Source of the DNA: BAIKAL-G1 sp943370385
GTDB lineage: Bacteria > Cyanobacteriota > Cyanobacteriia > PCC-6307 > Cyanobiaceae
Assembly: GCA_943370385.1 (NCBI GenBank)
Contig: CALRQT020000003.1
Location: 62,001-126,000, forward strand
Direction: 5' to 3'
DNA length: 64,000 bases
Shown here: positions 1 through 8,133 of the stretch, one piece after another
Position numbering within the stretch: position 1 is the first letter of the stretch
How the letters are laid out: each line of letters starts with the position of its first letter
Position numbers and translations under genes: made by a program
The notes under the pieces: model-generated
What the model was told of the DNA's origin: nothing
The model's database searches: none
The model's input: the letters and a program-made list of their open reading frames with translations, nothing else

Positions 1-94
1 CTTAGGCCAGGTGAGCCATACCGCACGAGTCGCACGATCATGCGCTGAAGAGTTAACTTCACATGCAGCGTCAGGACAACTGAGCAGCTCTGAC

Positions 95-2839
95 TCAGCG
101 GTCGCCCTGGTGCACTTGAGGCGCTGGTCCCGTAGGGCCACGGGCCAACAAGCTGTCCTGGGTATTAACGGCGAAATAGTGGGTTAAATTAACGACCAGA
201 CCACTCCAGCCGGTCTGGTGGCTGGCGCCAATGCCGGCCCCATTGTCACCATGGAAGTACTCATAAAACAGGAGATAATCATTCCAATTGGGGTCGTTCT
301 GGAAGGTCTGCTGGCTGCCAAAGACTGGCCTTATACCGTCAGAATTGCGTGTGAACATAGAGACGAGTCTGTGGGCGAGATGCTCGGCGATCTCATAGAG
401 GTTTGCCAACTGGCCGCTGCCGGTTGGGAATTCAACCTGGAAGTCTTTGCCGTAATAACAGAAGTAGATCAGCAAGGAGCGAACAATCATGACGTTGACT
501 GGCATCCAGATCGGACCGCGCCAATTGCTGTTGCCGCCAAAAAGTCCTGAATCGGACTCGGCCGGCAGGTATTGGACAACGAACTCCTGGTGATTATGGA
601 CAAAGCGATAGGGCTCGCTTTCGTGCCGTTTTGAGATCGAGCGAATACCAAAGTCTCCGAGGAACTCATCGGGATCGAGCATGATCTTCAGCACGCGGCG
701 AAAATTGGTCTCATCGAGAGCCGACATCATGTGCCGGTCGGCATACCCCTTAAGTCTCACATCGTGAAAAGAACTATGCAGATCTGGAAATCTGTCCTGG
801 ACCCGAAGTAGCAGATCATTGAGCTCATGCAGCCTCTCCATGACATCTTGCTCAAACACCTGGACGGCACACAGGGGAATCAGTCCGACCATGGACCTGA
901 CTTTCAGGCGTGTTGAGCTGCCGTCGCTTTTGCGGAGTACATCATAGAAAAAGCCATCCTCTTCATCCCACATGCTCGCGCTCGCATTGCGATTGACCAT
1001 GGCATGGGCGATTGAGAGATAATGCTTCATGAATTTGATTGGGTATTCTCGATACGTTTCATCTTTTTGGGCCAGCTCCACAGAGATTTGCACCATAGTT
1101 TGGGCAAATAAGGCCATCCAGGCTGTGCCATCGGCTTGCTCCAGGCTGCCGCCCATCTCCGGTGATTCAGTGCGGTCAAAAATGCCAATATTATCGAGAC
1201 CAAGGAAGCCGCCTTGAAACACATTATTGCCATTGGCATCTTTTCGATTCAACCACCAAGTAAAATTGATGAGAAGCTTGTGAAAGCTTTCTTTGAGCCA
1301 CTGATGATCAGCCTTGCCATGGAGTGTCGCATCGGCTAGGTAGACATTGAAAGTCGCCCAGGCATGTACGGGTGGGTTGACATCGCCGAAGTTCCACTCA
1401 TAGGCTGGAATTTGCCCGTTGGGGTGGAGATACTTGTTGCTCAGCATCAAGCTGAGCTGTTGCTTGGCGAAACTTGGATCGACAAAGACAAACGTGCTTG
1501 CGTGAAAGGCGAGATCCCAGGCCGCGTACCAAGGATATTCCCATTTGTCTGGCATGGAGATGACATCACTGTTGGTCATGTGATGCCACTGCTGATTCCT
1601 GAAACCCTGGGCGTTGTTGAAACCCAGTGGATCAATGCCACGTTTCTGGAGCCAGGGCGCAATGTCGTAGTTGTAGAACTGTTTGGACCACAGCATCCCT
1701 GCCATCGCTTGCCTGAACACCAGCTTTTGCTCAGCGCTGAATCCAGCTGGCATCACCCTGGCGTAAAAGTCATCGCACTCTTGCTTTCTGCGATCCAAGA
1801 TCTGATTGAAATCGTGATAGGCGGAGTCATCTTGTGTTTCAGATGTTGACTTTGTCAGTCGCAACTTGATGATGCTTGAGGCATTGGCACCAATCGAGAG
1901 GTTATAAATCGCCGAAGCCTTCGTGCCCTGCTGGGATGGGTTAACAGCTGCCGCCTCGCCATGAACCACGTAGCGGTTGATGCCGCATTTGGTGAAAGGA
2001 GATTGGTTCGGTTGTTGGAAAATGACTTCTGTGTTCGTTTCGTTCTCCGTCAACACCAATTCATCTGCCCCGTTGCAGTGCAGCGCAAAATCGCCAAGGT
2101 CGGGATGGGTTGCATGGAGTCTCGCTTGGCCTGACTGAGAGGGCTTCGCCTTAATCGTGGGTTTCGGACTGCTCCCCTGATCCCAGGTATTGCGAAACCA
2201 GAGAGTTGGCAAGACGGCGAGCTTGGCCGTTTGCTTGGAGCGATTGTGCACCGTGATCTGGATCAGCAGATCCTCTGGTCCAGCCTTGGCGTATTCGACT
2301 TCGACGTCACAGTATTCATTGTTGTCGAAGATCCCCGTATCGATCAGCTCATATTCCGGCTCAAGCCGTGAACGGCTGCGATTGGTGGCGACAAGGTCGT
2401 CATAGGGATAGGCATTGAGCGGATATTTGTAGAGGTAACACATGTAGGAATGCGTTGGAGTTGAGTCTAGGTAGTAGTAATATTCTTTGACGTCTTCGCC
2501 ATGGTTACCCTCACTATTGGTGAGGCCAAAGAGGCGCTCCTTGATGATTGGATCTTTGCCATTCCAGAGTGCTAAGGCGAAGCACAGCAGCTGGCGGTCA
2601 TCACTGATGCCTGCCAAGCCATCTTCTCCCCATTGGTAGGCACGGGATCTTGCCTGATCATGACTGAAGGATTCCCAGGCATTGCCATCGGGGCTGTCGT
2701 CTTCGCGCACCGTGCCCCATTGCCTTTCGCTCAGATAGGAGCCCCACTTGCGCCACGGATTGAGGCCCTCGTTGGCCTCCCTTAAGCGTTGATGTTCGGC
2801 CGTCTGATCCGGAGCGAGTTGGCCAGCAGACGTTGCCAC
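95..2839 (-). CDS. GH63-like (MGH1-type) glycoside hydrolase
   Basis: Large cytoplasmic glycosidase-like protein of about 914 residues, with no signal peptide visible. The N-terminal part carries the WRKWGSYLSERQWGTVRED signature seen in bacterial relatives of processing alpha-glucosidase I. The C-terminal part is an (alpha/alpha)6-type domain with WDLAFH, the segment SNWRGPIWMP, and a late EYFHGDNGAG motif. By analogy with GH63 enzymes, the Asp of WDLAFH and the Glu of EYFHG are the likely catalytic pair. The open frame extends to 3088, but its first 80 or so residues are low-complexity. I chose a GTG at 2839; a slightly later start is possible because homologues begin close to the AEHQRL segment. 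The GC content is visibly lower than in its neighbours, which suggests acquisition by transfer. The natural substrate is unknown. Confidence 0.85.
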   Translation of the reverse strand: MATSAGQLAPDQTAEHQRLREANEGLNPWRKWGSYLSERQWGTVREDDSPDGNAWESFSHDQARSRAYQWGEDGLAGISDDRQLLCFALALWNGKDPIIKERLFGLTNSEGNHGEDVKEYYYYLDSTPTHSYMCYLYKYPLNAYPYDDLVATNRSRSRLEPEYELIDTGIFDNNEYCDVEVEYAKAGPEDLLIQITVHNRSKQTAKLAVLPTLWFRNTWDQGSSPKPTIKAKPSQSGQARLHATHPDLGDFALHCNGADELVLTENETNTEVIFQQPNQSPFTKCGINRYVVHGEAAAVNPSQQGTKASAIYNLSIGANASSIIKLRLTKSTSETQDDSAYHDFNQILDRRKQECDDFYARVMPAGFSAEQKLVFRQAMAGMLWSKQFYNYDIAPWLQKRGIDPLGFNNAQGFRNQQWHHMTNSDVISMPDKWEYPWYAAWDLAFHASTFVFVDPSFAKQQLSLMLSNKYLHPNGQIPAYEWNFGDVNPPVHAWATFNVYLADATLHGKADHQWLKESFHKLLINFTWWLNRKDANGNNVFQGGFLGLDNIGIFDRTESPEMGGSLEQADGTAWMALFAQTMVQISVELAQKDETYREYPIKFMKHYLSIAHAMVNRNASASMWDEEDGFFYDVLRKSDGSSTRLKVRSMVGLIPLCAVQVFEQDVMERLHELNDLLLRVQDRFPDLHSSFHDVRLKGYADRHMMSALDETNFRRVLKIMLDPDEFLGDFGIRSISKRHESEPYRFVHNHQEFVVQYLPAESDSGLFGGNSNWRGPIWMPVNVMIVRSLLIYFCYYGKDFQVEFPTGSGQLANLYEIAEHLAHRLVSMFTRNSDGIRPVFGSQQTFQNDPNWNDYLLFYEYFHGDNGAGIGASHQTGWSGLVVNLTHYFAVNTQDSLLARGPTGPAPQVHQGDR

Positions 2840-3161
2840 GGAATCGATGCGAGTTGGGGTGGAAAAGGAATGGCGGCGAGGTCCAGCCGGATCTAACGCA
2901 ATCCTTCCCGAGGCATTTTTGCATCCGAAGCTGCGGCCCCTCCCATCCCCGTCATGGCTTGGCGACAGCAGGCAGGGCACCCCTGCTGAGACGCCCCAAG
3001 CAGCTGACGGGGGACCAGGCGATCGGGCTGTTGGCCCAGAAACGGCAACAGGGTTGGCGGGCCTTTCCCCCTCAGGGGATCCCACCACAGCCGCCTCGGG
3101 CTTAAGGGAGTCCGCCGTTGCCGGATCGGCCCGCCAGCATGGGGATACTCGTGGTCACCCG
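2840..3161. other. Intergenic stretch without a supported gene
   Basis: Divergent spacer between the GH63-like gene and a small membrane-protein ORF. Both flanking frames stay open into it, but the translations are proline, glycine and arginine rich and look like high-GC read-through rather than protein. Promoters for both genes should lie here; I could not identify one with confidence. Confidence 0.5.
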
Positions 3162-3404
3162 GTGCTTCTGAGCCCCTTCTTCCCTTTCAGCACCTCCAAG
3201 CTGCTCGCCCTGAAGGCCACCGTGCTGCTGCTGATCACCCTGCTGATCAAGGCCAGGATTCAGCTCGCGGCCGGATCAGCCATTGGGATTGTTCTGCTGC
3301 TGTTGCAGACGCTGATGTTCGTGGCCATCAGCGGCGGCCTTGTATTGGCTGCCGGTGGGGCCGCCTTCGTCGCCACCCAACGACGCCGCACTGCCACGGC
3401 CTGA
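3162..3404 (+). CDS. Small two-helix membrane protein, hypothetical
   Basis: About 80 residues with two hydrophobic stretches (roughly residues 17-29 and 38-67) and a basic tail ending in QRRRTATA, so probably a small inner-membrane or thylakoid protein. The frame is open much further upstream (to 2847), but that part is low-complexity; the GTG at 3162 is the nearest plausible start before the hydrophobic part. I do not recognise the family. It ends 9 bases before the NUDIX gene on the same strand, so the two may be co-transcribed. Confidence 0.45.
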   Translation: MLLSPFFPFSTSKLLALKATVLLLITLLIKARIQLAAGSAIGIVLLLLQTLMFVAISGGLVLAAGGAAFVATQRRRTATA

Positions 3405-3413
3405 AGCTGATTC

Positions 3414-3835
3414 ATGGCCGTTGAAGTCGCCCTGGCCATGCTGCAGCGCGATGGCCGCTGGCTGATCCAGCTTCGCGACGAGAGTCCCACGATCGTCGCG
3501 CCCGGCTGCTGGGGACTCTTTGGCGGGCACCTCGAACCGGGCGAAACGCCGGGGCAGGCGCTGCGGCGGGAGTTGCTGGAGGAAATCAGCTGGCAGCCTC
3601 CAGACCTGGAGCTGGTAACGGTGCATCCCATCCACCGGCGTACGGCCCATGGGTTCCGGGGTGAGCTGTCCGTGCCGCTGGAGCAGTTGCAGTGCTGGAG
3701 GGCCAGGACATGGGCCTGGTGAGACCAGAGGACCTCCTATGGGGATCGATTTGGAGCACCAAGCTCGCCGCCAATCGCCCCCTCGCCGATGGACTGCTGG
3801 AGGTGATCCAGCACGTGATGACCAGGGTGGGGTGA
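3414..3835 (+). pseudogene. NUDIX hydrolase, frameshifted
   Basis: The first frame (3414-3722) encodes a NUDIX N-terminal half with a near-complete NUDIX box at residues 38-60 (GGHLEPGETP, then RELLEE), with Ser in place of the usual final Gly. It then runs into an artefactual tail, RARTWAW, and stops. In the next frame, from about 3690 to the TGA at 3833-3835, a sensible continuation appears: VLEGQDMGLVRPEDLLWGS followed by a helical end, ADGLLEVIQHVM. This matches the usual NUDIX C-terminus (phrases such as EGQ..xLxxPEDL). The two halves join if one base has been lost near 3680-3690. NUDIX enzymes hydrolyse nucleoside-diphosphate derivatives; the substrate cannot be predicted here. It is either a recent pseudogene or a sequencing error. 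Confidence 0.75.
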
Positions 3836-3990
3836 CCCCAGCAAAGCCTGGAGCATTGGCCCCGGGCGTTGTTCTGCTCAGCCGTGGTGCCTTACCAAGG
3901 GGGTCGGGCGGAGTTGTGCGGTCCATTTCCTTGGGGAACAACAATTCGAGGGCAGGCCAGCCAGGCTGACCTCCGAGTGAACCCACTGCC

Positions 3991-4209
3991 ATGGTCCATC
4001 GCCCCAGGCCAGCGAGGCCTATCCCGCTGGAGCCGATCGACCCGGAGGGTTGGGATAAAGATCCTGGCCGTCCACTGGTCCTGCGACTCTTAGCGCTACT
4101 TGGCGCCCTCTCCTTCCTAGCCCTGGGGATCAGCAGCCTCCTGCCAATCCTGCAGCGACCAGGCCCAGGCCCCCAGCGGCCTGAGCCAACGTCGAAATCG
4201 ATCGCCTGA
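3991..4209 (+). CDS. Small single-pass membrane protein, hypothetical
   Basis: A 72-residue ORF with an ATG start, a proline-rich N-terminus containing PLEPIDPEGW, one convincing transmembrane helix (about residues 31-52, rich in Leu/Ala), and a short proline-rich tail. The regular hydrophobic profile and N-terminal motif suggest a real small protein of the picocyanobacterial type, but I cannot assign a family. It stands alone between the broken NUDIX gene and the convergent DoxX-like gene. Confidence 0.45.
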   Translation: MVHRPRPARPIPLEPIDPEGWDKDPGRPLVLRLLALLGALSFLALGISSLLPILQRPGPGPQRPEPTSKSIA

Positions 4210-4262
4210 GCCAGGCCCAGGGCCAGGCCGACATCGGGCCAGAGCCAACGAATGGGCGTTAT

Positions 4263-4928
4263 CTACCTTGAGGTTGACTCAACAGGGATGGCAACCAGAC
4301 CCGGTTGCTGAATAACCGAGCGATCAAGGTCCCCATTGTTGGTGGAACTGTCCAACAGTTCCTTGGCAATGCCGGCATCAAAGGAGAACCGACCTGGGCC
4401 CAGCAGCAGCAGGGCCAAACTGCCACCTAGGTACAGCACAACCAACTCCAACACATAAATGTTGAGTCCACTTGTGAGGATGTGGTGGTAGGCCGCAACG
4501 GCCATGGTTCCAGTCAGGGCCAGGGCTCCTAGGGGGGTCAGTAGGCCAAAAATCAAGAGCCAGGAGCCAAAGATTTCTGCGTATCCGGCCGCGTGGGCCA
4601 TCAGTAAGGGGAAAGGAAGATGCAGGGGGATGACGTAGTTGTTCGCAAAACCCTGGGGATCGGCCAGCTTATCCTGGCCGTGGTGAATCATCATCATCCC
4701 GATCGCCAGCCGCAAAACCAGCAAGCCCAGGCTTTGGCCCTGACCGGGGCCGAACATGTAAGCCCGTAGCCCGTCAGCGATGGAGCGTGGCAGACGCCAG
4801 GGGGGTGCTTCGGCCTGCGAAAGGGCAGCAGGGCCCTGGCGGGCATCGCCACCACTGCGGAGCATGGCAACGGTCAAGGTGGCAGCACAGATGCCAGCCA
4901 CAACTTCAAGGGGTAGCGGCGTCGCCAT
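4263..4928 (-). CDS. DoxX family membrane protein
   Basis: About 221 residues with four hydrophobic helices in the C-terminal two thirds. The segment LGLLVLRLAIGMMMIHHGQD followed by KLADPQGF is the typical DoxX entry (an amphipathic R..IG....HG..K helix). Later helices contain AGYAEIFGSWLLIFGLLTP and LGGSLALLLLGPGRFSFD, both usual for this family. The frame is open to 5195, but residues before MATPLPLEVV look non-coding, so the ATG at 4928 is chosen. DoxX proteins are small integral membrane proteins linked in other bacteria to redox or thiol stress; the role in cyanobacteria is unsettled. Confidence 0.8.
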   Translation of the reverse strand: MATPLPLEVVAGICAATLTVAMLRSGGDARQGPAALSQAEAPPWRLPRSIADGLRAYMFGPGQGQSLGLLVLRLAIGMMMIHHGQDKLADPQGFANNYVIPLHLPFPLLMAHAAGYAEIFGSWLLIFGLLTPLGALALTGTMAVAAYHHILTSGLNIYVLELVVLYLGGSLALLLLGPGRFSFDAGIAKELLDSSTNNGDLDRSVIQQPGLVAIPVESTSR

Positions 4929-5103
4929 GGCCCGAGCAGCAAAGACGAGATTCTGGCGGCTCCCGTAACGAAGCGTGAAGAAGATGAGAATCCCAGGCGC
5001 TGGTCCGTTTCCCCATTCCCAGGGGGTCCTGCCTTTATGGCCCCCCATAGGGCGAACCGGGTCCAATCCAGTCAGGGCAGCTATGGGCTGGGCAGGTAAG
5101 AGC

Positions 5104-5661
5104 TCAGAAACTTGATCCGGGTGTCTGCAGAAAGGCCAGCTCCTCAGGACTCGACAGCCGCCCCAAGGCTGCATTGCGGTGGGGGAAGCGCCCAAAGCGA
5201 GCGATCACATCCAGGTGCCTGCGGGCGAAATCGGCGGTGCGGGGATCGGTGAAATGGGCAAACAGGGGCAGCGCCTGCTCCTGCACCGCCAGCTCTTCGG
5301 AATGCATCAAGGGCATCAACCAAAACTGCCGGCGGGGCGGGGCTGCTTCGGCCGCCAGCCAGCCCCGCTCCACCGCCCCCAAACTCAGGGCTAAAGCCTG
5401 GGGATCCCCGGCGAAGGCCCGGGCGGTGTCGCGCCAGATCTGCCTTGGACATTGGTCCAGCAGCAGCACAAGGGCTAAGGCGCTGGCCGGAACCTCGCCC
5501 CAGGCAGCGAGGCCACCGCTGATCGCAGCTCGGGCCAGCTCCGAGAAGCGGTTGCCCACCAGGGCGTCAAAGGCCGGATCCTTGGCAAACCACTGGCGCG
5601 GCAGGGTTTCGCCAAACCATAAATCCAGAACCTCGCTGGCGTGTTCGTCTTGAGCTGGCAT
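5104..5661 (-). CDS. DUF924 family protein
   Basis: A 185-residue soluble alpha-helical protein. Recognisable DUF924 features are VLDLWFGETLPRQWF at the start, LALVLLLDQCPRQIWRDTAR in the middle, and MPLMHSEELAVQEQALPLF and HLDVIARFGRFPHRNAALGR near the end. Family members have a TPR-like fold and unknown function. The ATG at 5661 shares one base with the stop codon of the upstream thiamine-binding-like gene, so the two are translationally coupled; longer versions of this frame only read through that gene in another frame. Confidence 0.88.
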   Translation of the reverse strand: MPAQDEHASEVLDLWFGETLPRQWFAKDPAFDALVGNRFSELARAAISGGLAAWGEVPASALALVLLLDQCPRQIWRDTARAFAGDPQALALSLGAVERGWLAAEAAPPRRQFWLMPLMHSEELAVQEQALPLFAHFTDPRTADFARRHLDVIARFGRFPHRNAALGRLSSPEELAFLQTPGSSF

Positions 5662-5957
5662 CAGAGCAACGCTTGCACACTGGCCACCTTGTCCTCGAGG
5701 GTTTGGTCCCTGTCGGTGCGGGTGTTGATGCTCACGGAGGAGTAAACCCGGGCACAGCCCATGGCGTGCACCGCCTGGTGGCAAGCCTCGATGGCGGCAA
5801 ACACCGTGCCCCAGTCGCCTTCGATCGCGGTGCCGTTCGGGTGCAGCTGGATCTTGAGCCCCGCTTCTGTGAGCACCCGCTCGCAGGCGGCGACGTAGGG
5901 GGCCAGATGGACGCCCACACCAATCGGCACCAGGCAGAGATCCACGATCACCTTCAT
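5661..5957 (-). CDS. MTH1187/YkoF-like thiamine-binding family protein
   Basis: A 98-residue protein starting MKVIVDLCLVPIGVG, with LHPNGTAIEGDW and RVYSSVSINTRTDR, the signatures of the MTH1187 (UPF0045) family, which has a ferredoxin-like fold and in some members binds thiamine or related ligands. A purine-rich GAGGGG sequence a few bases upstream of ATG 5957 supports this start; the longer open frame to 6179 is low-complexity. It forms a two-gene unit with the DUF924 gene. No TPP riboswitch is visible upstream. Confidence 0.85.
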   Translation of the reverse strand: MKVIVDLCLVPIGVGVHLAPYVAACERVLTEAGLKIQLHPNGTAIEGDWGTVFAAIEACHQAVHAMGCARVYSSVSINTRTDRDQTLEDKVASVQALL

Positions 5958-6009
5958 CGGCACCCCCCTCGGATTGGACCCATCCTGGGAGGAGCAGCCA
6001 GCCGCTGCC

Positions 6010-6216
6010 TTGTCCGTGTTCGCGATTCTGGTCATCGTCCATGGCCTGGTCGCCACGGTTTGGACCGGCGGCCATCTGGTGCCCGATCTCGGGGTGTTGC
6101 CCGTGGCCCTGCGGGAGCGCAACGTCGAGCGCGGGCGCTGATTCGAGGCCACCTTCGAACCGCTGGGGCTCGGCGCCATGGCGTCCGGCAGCGCCCCAGG
6201 GCTCAGTGACAGCTAG
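6010..6216 (+). pseudogene. Decayed CopD-like membrane protein gene fragment
   Basis: The plus strand encodes a short piece, ALSVFAILVIVHGLVATVWT then GGHLVPDLGVLPVALRER, which closely resembles the first helix and following loop of CopD-type copper-resistance membrane proteins. It is cut by an in-frame TGA at 6139-6141. The same frame then continues FEATFEPLGLG, again matching the family pattern (FE..FE.LGL), and degenerates before TAG at 6214-6216. The rest of the gene, which should hold several more membrane helices, is missing. I infer a degraded remnant rather than a functional short protein. Confidence 0.6.
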
Positions 6217-6488
6217 TCGCCGTGCGAGATGGCGTCACTGATAACGCCGCTCCTCCAGGAGGCATGCTTTATCACTTGCGGAGCAGCCAATGACAATTTA
6301 GCCAAACAATCCTTCCAGCCTAGCTACGTGAGAAGCCGCTGAGAGCGGTGAATTCTGACAGCACGCCTAGCCGATTAAACGCCACCACCCGCACACTACC
6401 TAACCCACAAATCTCCTGCCACTGAGCGAGGCACCTCGCAAGGTCTGATGCAGCTCCACTCGCCGTTCGTGACGGATGGGCATCCACC
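6217..6488. other. Intergenic stretch, nothing recognised
   Basis: A spacer of 272 bases after the CopD-like remnant, somewhat lower in GC than the neighbours. I see no ORF with protein-like composition, no RNA gene and no clear hairpin terminator. It may include further decayed sequence of the lost CopD-like gene. Confidence 0.4.
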
Positions 6489-6965
6489 TCACCTACGGGT
6501 AGATGCCGGACAAAGCGACAACCAGAGCATCAATAGGAGCGGCGGTGCGGCCACCCAATTCAGCGCGGCACCGGGGGCAATCCCAACCGTCAAGATGGGC
6601 TTCAGGTGGCCGGCGAGGCCTCGCGCGAACGGCTCAATCGCGAGGACGAGGAGCGCGAGCGGTATGAAGCCCGGGTAGCGAAGGATCAGCACCCAAAGCA
6701 ACGCCGCCAGCAGCAGTTGGGACGCCCCCCACTGGCCGAAAAGAGCGATGATATTCACTCCGCTTGACCCAGAAATATCGATAGTCGCAATACTCTGCGC
6801 CCCACCATCTGGCAGGAACAAATGGAGCACGCTACGCACGGTAATCAAACTCAAAAAGAGCATCGTTGCTAGGCTTGCCAGCATCGGCCCCTTGAAGTGA
6901 AGCGGCTGCTTCGGCAGCAGCTCCGCAATGGTCGGCGCAAAAGACGTCGGGAATAGTTTCTTCAT
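6489..6965 (-). CDS. Four-helix integral membrane protein, hypothetical
   Basis: A 158-residue protein with about four transmembrane segments (around residues 28-50, 68-93, 98-110 and 130-152) separated by short loops, with an N-terminal MKKLFPTSF. The start is ATG. I do not recognise the family. GC is a little lower than in neighbouring genes. The promoter-proximal region contains a 22-base sequence (6984-7005) that recurs with three mismatches near 21507. Confidence 0.65.
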   Translation of the reverse strand: MKKLFPTSFAPTIAELLPKQPLHFKGPMLASLATMLFLSLITVRSVLHLFLPDGGAQSIATIDISGSSGVNIIALFGQWGASQLLLAALLWVLILRYPGFIPLALLVLAIEPFARGLAGHLKPILTVGIAPGAALNWVAAPPLLLMLWLSLCPASTRR

Positions 6966-7142
6966 GCCGTGGTCTGATCGTCCGGGGTCACGTTCGGCCT
7001 AACGCTATGGGGCCGCAGCCAGTTCTGCCCACGGGTCTGTCGCTCGGCCAGCCACCCGGCCGCCGGGTCCCCTTCCCCTTTAGCTGGCCATGGCGCATGG
7101 GTGGACTGACCTGAACCTGATTCCCAGGTCCAGCAACAAGCC

Positions 7143-7577
7143 TTAGCTGGCTGACTGCCAGTTCGGGCTATGGGCAATCACCGCCCGGCAGAACGTCAGC
7201 AGTTCCTCCGGGGTCATGTCGTGCTTGGCGTCATTGGTGCGCCAGGCGCAGATCACGAAGTCGGCCTCGGGTTGATTGGTTCGATGGTCGATCGTGGGAA
7301 GCATCGCGTACTGCTTTTTGTGCGCACCCTTGCCTGCAGCTGCATCCTTGTTGTCGTAGGTGCCAATCAGTTCCCAGTCGAGGGGTTCACCACTCCAGTG
7401 GTCCCGCCCTTCGCTGGCCACCACGGCGTCATGGATGGCCAGTCGGTACTGCTGGACGTTGCCGCTGCCGCCGCGTTTCTGATCGCGCTTGCACAATGTC
7501 ACCGCCTTGCGCTGCACCCAGCCCGGATAGGTCAGCCGGCACTGCGCAGGCATCCATTCAGGTGCTGGCGTGCTCAT
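7143..7577 (-). CDS. HNH-nuclease-like hypothetical protein
   Basis: A 144-residue protein; the start MSTPAPEW at 7577 is preferred over the 29-residue-longer reading. The C-terminal half has the order expected of an HNH (beta-beta-alpha-metal) fold: SGEPLDWELIG around residues 62-72, then TIDHR (D97, H98), CAWRTNDAKHDM (C110, N115, K118) and a terminal helix with C130. In HNH proteins the DH and the N..K positions form the active site. I infer similarity to HNH proteins; activity is not established, and the usual second Cys of the zinc knuckles is not obvious. It is transcribed divergently from the YchJ-like gene. Confidence 0.55.
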   Translation of the reverse strand: MSTPAPEWMPAQCRLTYPGWVQRKAVTLCKRDQKRGGSGNVQQYRLAIHDAVVASEGRDHWSGEPLDWELIGTYDNKDAAAGKGAHKKQYAMLPTIDHRTNQPEADFVICAWRTNDAKHDMTPEELLTFCRAVIAHSPNWQSAS

Positions 7578-7644
7578 CGGTTCAAGGTCAGGGCTCGAGC
7601 CCTGAGTCTGCGCCACACCAAACTGGTGCTCCCCAGCCAAGGCC

Positions 7645-8133
7645 ATGCCCCCACCACCCGCCATACCCCTGGGCTTCGGCAGGCAATCCCCGTTGCCCGA
7701 GGCCGCGAAGTGCCCCTGTGGCGGCGGTGCCTACAACCGCTGCTGCGGGCCCTTGATTGCCGGGGAGCAGTTGGCGGTCACGGCCCAACAGCTGATGCGG
7801 TCTCGATACAGCGCCTTCGCCCTGGCGGCCAGGGATCCAGAGGCGATTGAGCATCTGCTGCGCACCCATCCCGAACCCGGCCTGTCGGCAGCGGCCCGTC
7901 GCAAGGCCCTACAGGAAAGCTGCCGCACCATCGCGTGGACCCACCTCGACGTGCTGGATTGCCAGAACGGCGGCCCGCTCGATCAGTACGGAACCGTGAC
8001 CTTTGCAGCCCGCTGGCGCGATCGCGATCGCCGAGATGGTGTGCTCAAGGAGTGCTCCCGTTTCGGTCGGGGAGAATCGGGCGAGTGGCTTTATCTCGAG
8101 GCCCTCAGCCTTGCTGATGACCCTGCGGGCTGA
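7645..8133 (+). CDS. YchJ-family (UPF0225) SEC-C metal-binding protein
   Basis: A 162-residue protein with an N-terminal zinc-binding SEC-C-type motif, CPCGGGAYNRCCGPLIAG, followed by the family phrase AQQLMRSRYSAFAL and the C-terminal segment GTVTFAARWRD and LKECSRFGR. This matches YchJ-like proteins of small size and unknown exact role. The start ATG at 7645 gives a short proline-rich leader; another start closer to the motif is possible. Two overlapping HIP1-like octamers lie within the gene at 8018-8031. Confidence 0.85.
   Translation: MPPPPAIPLGFGRQSPLPEAAKCPCGGGAYNRCCGPLIAGEQLAVTAQQLMRSRYSAFALAARDPEAIEHLLRTHPEPGLSAAARRKALQESCRTIAWTHLDVLDCQNGGPLDQYGTVTFAARWRDRDRRDGVLKECSRFGRGESGEWLYLEALSLADDPAG
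8018..8031. repeat. Two overlapping HIP1-like octamers
   Basis: GCGATCGC occurs at 8018-8025 and again at 8024-8031. Single copies are seen at 14201-14208, 20039-20046, 23100-23107 and elsewhere in the window. This palindrome is highly over-represented in many cyanobacterial genomes and supports the taxonomic reading. Confidence 0.7.

Noticed and set aside
5662..6075. N-terminal extension of the DUF924 frame
   Set aside because: It only reads the thiamine-binding-like gene in another frame; the coupled ATG at 5661 gives the family's usual length.
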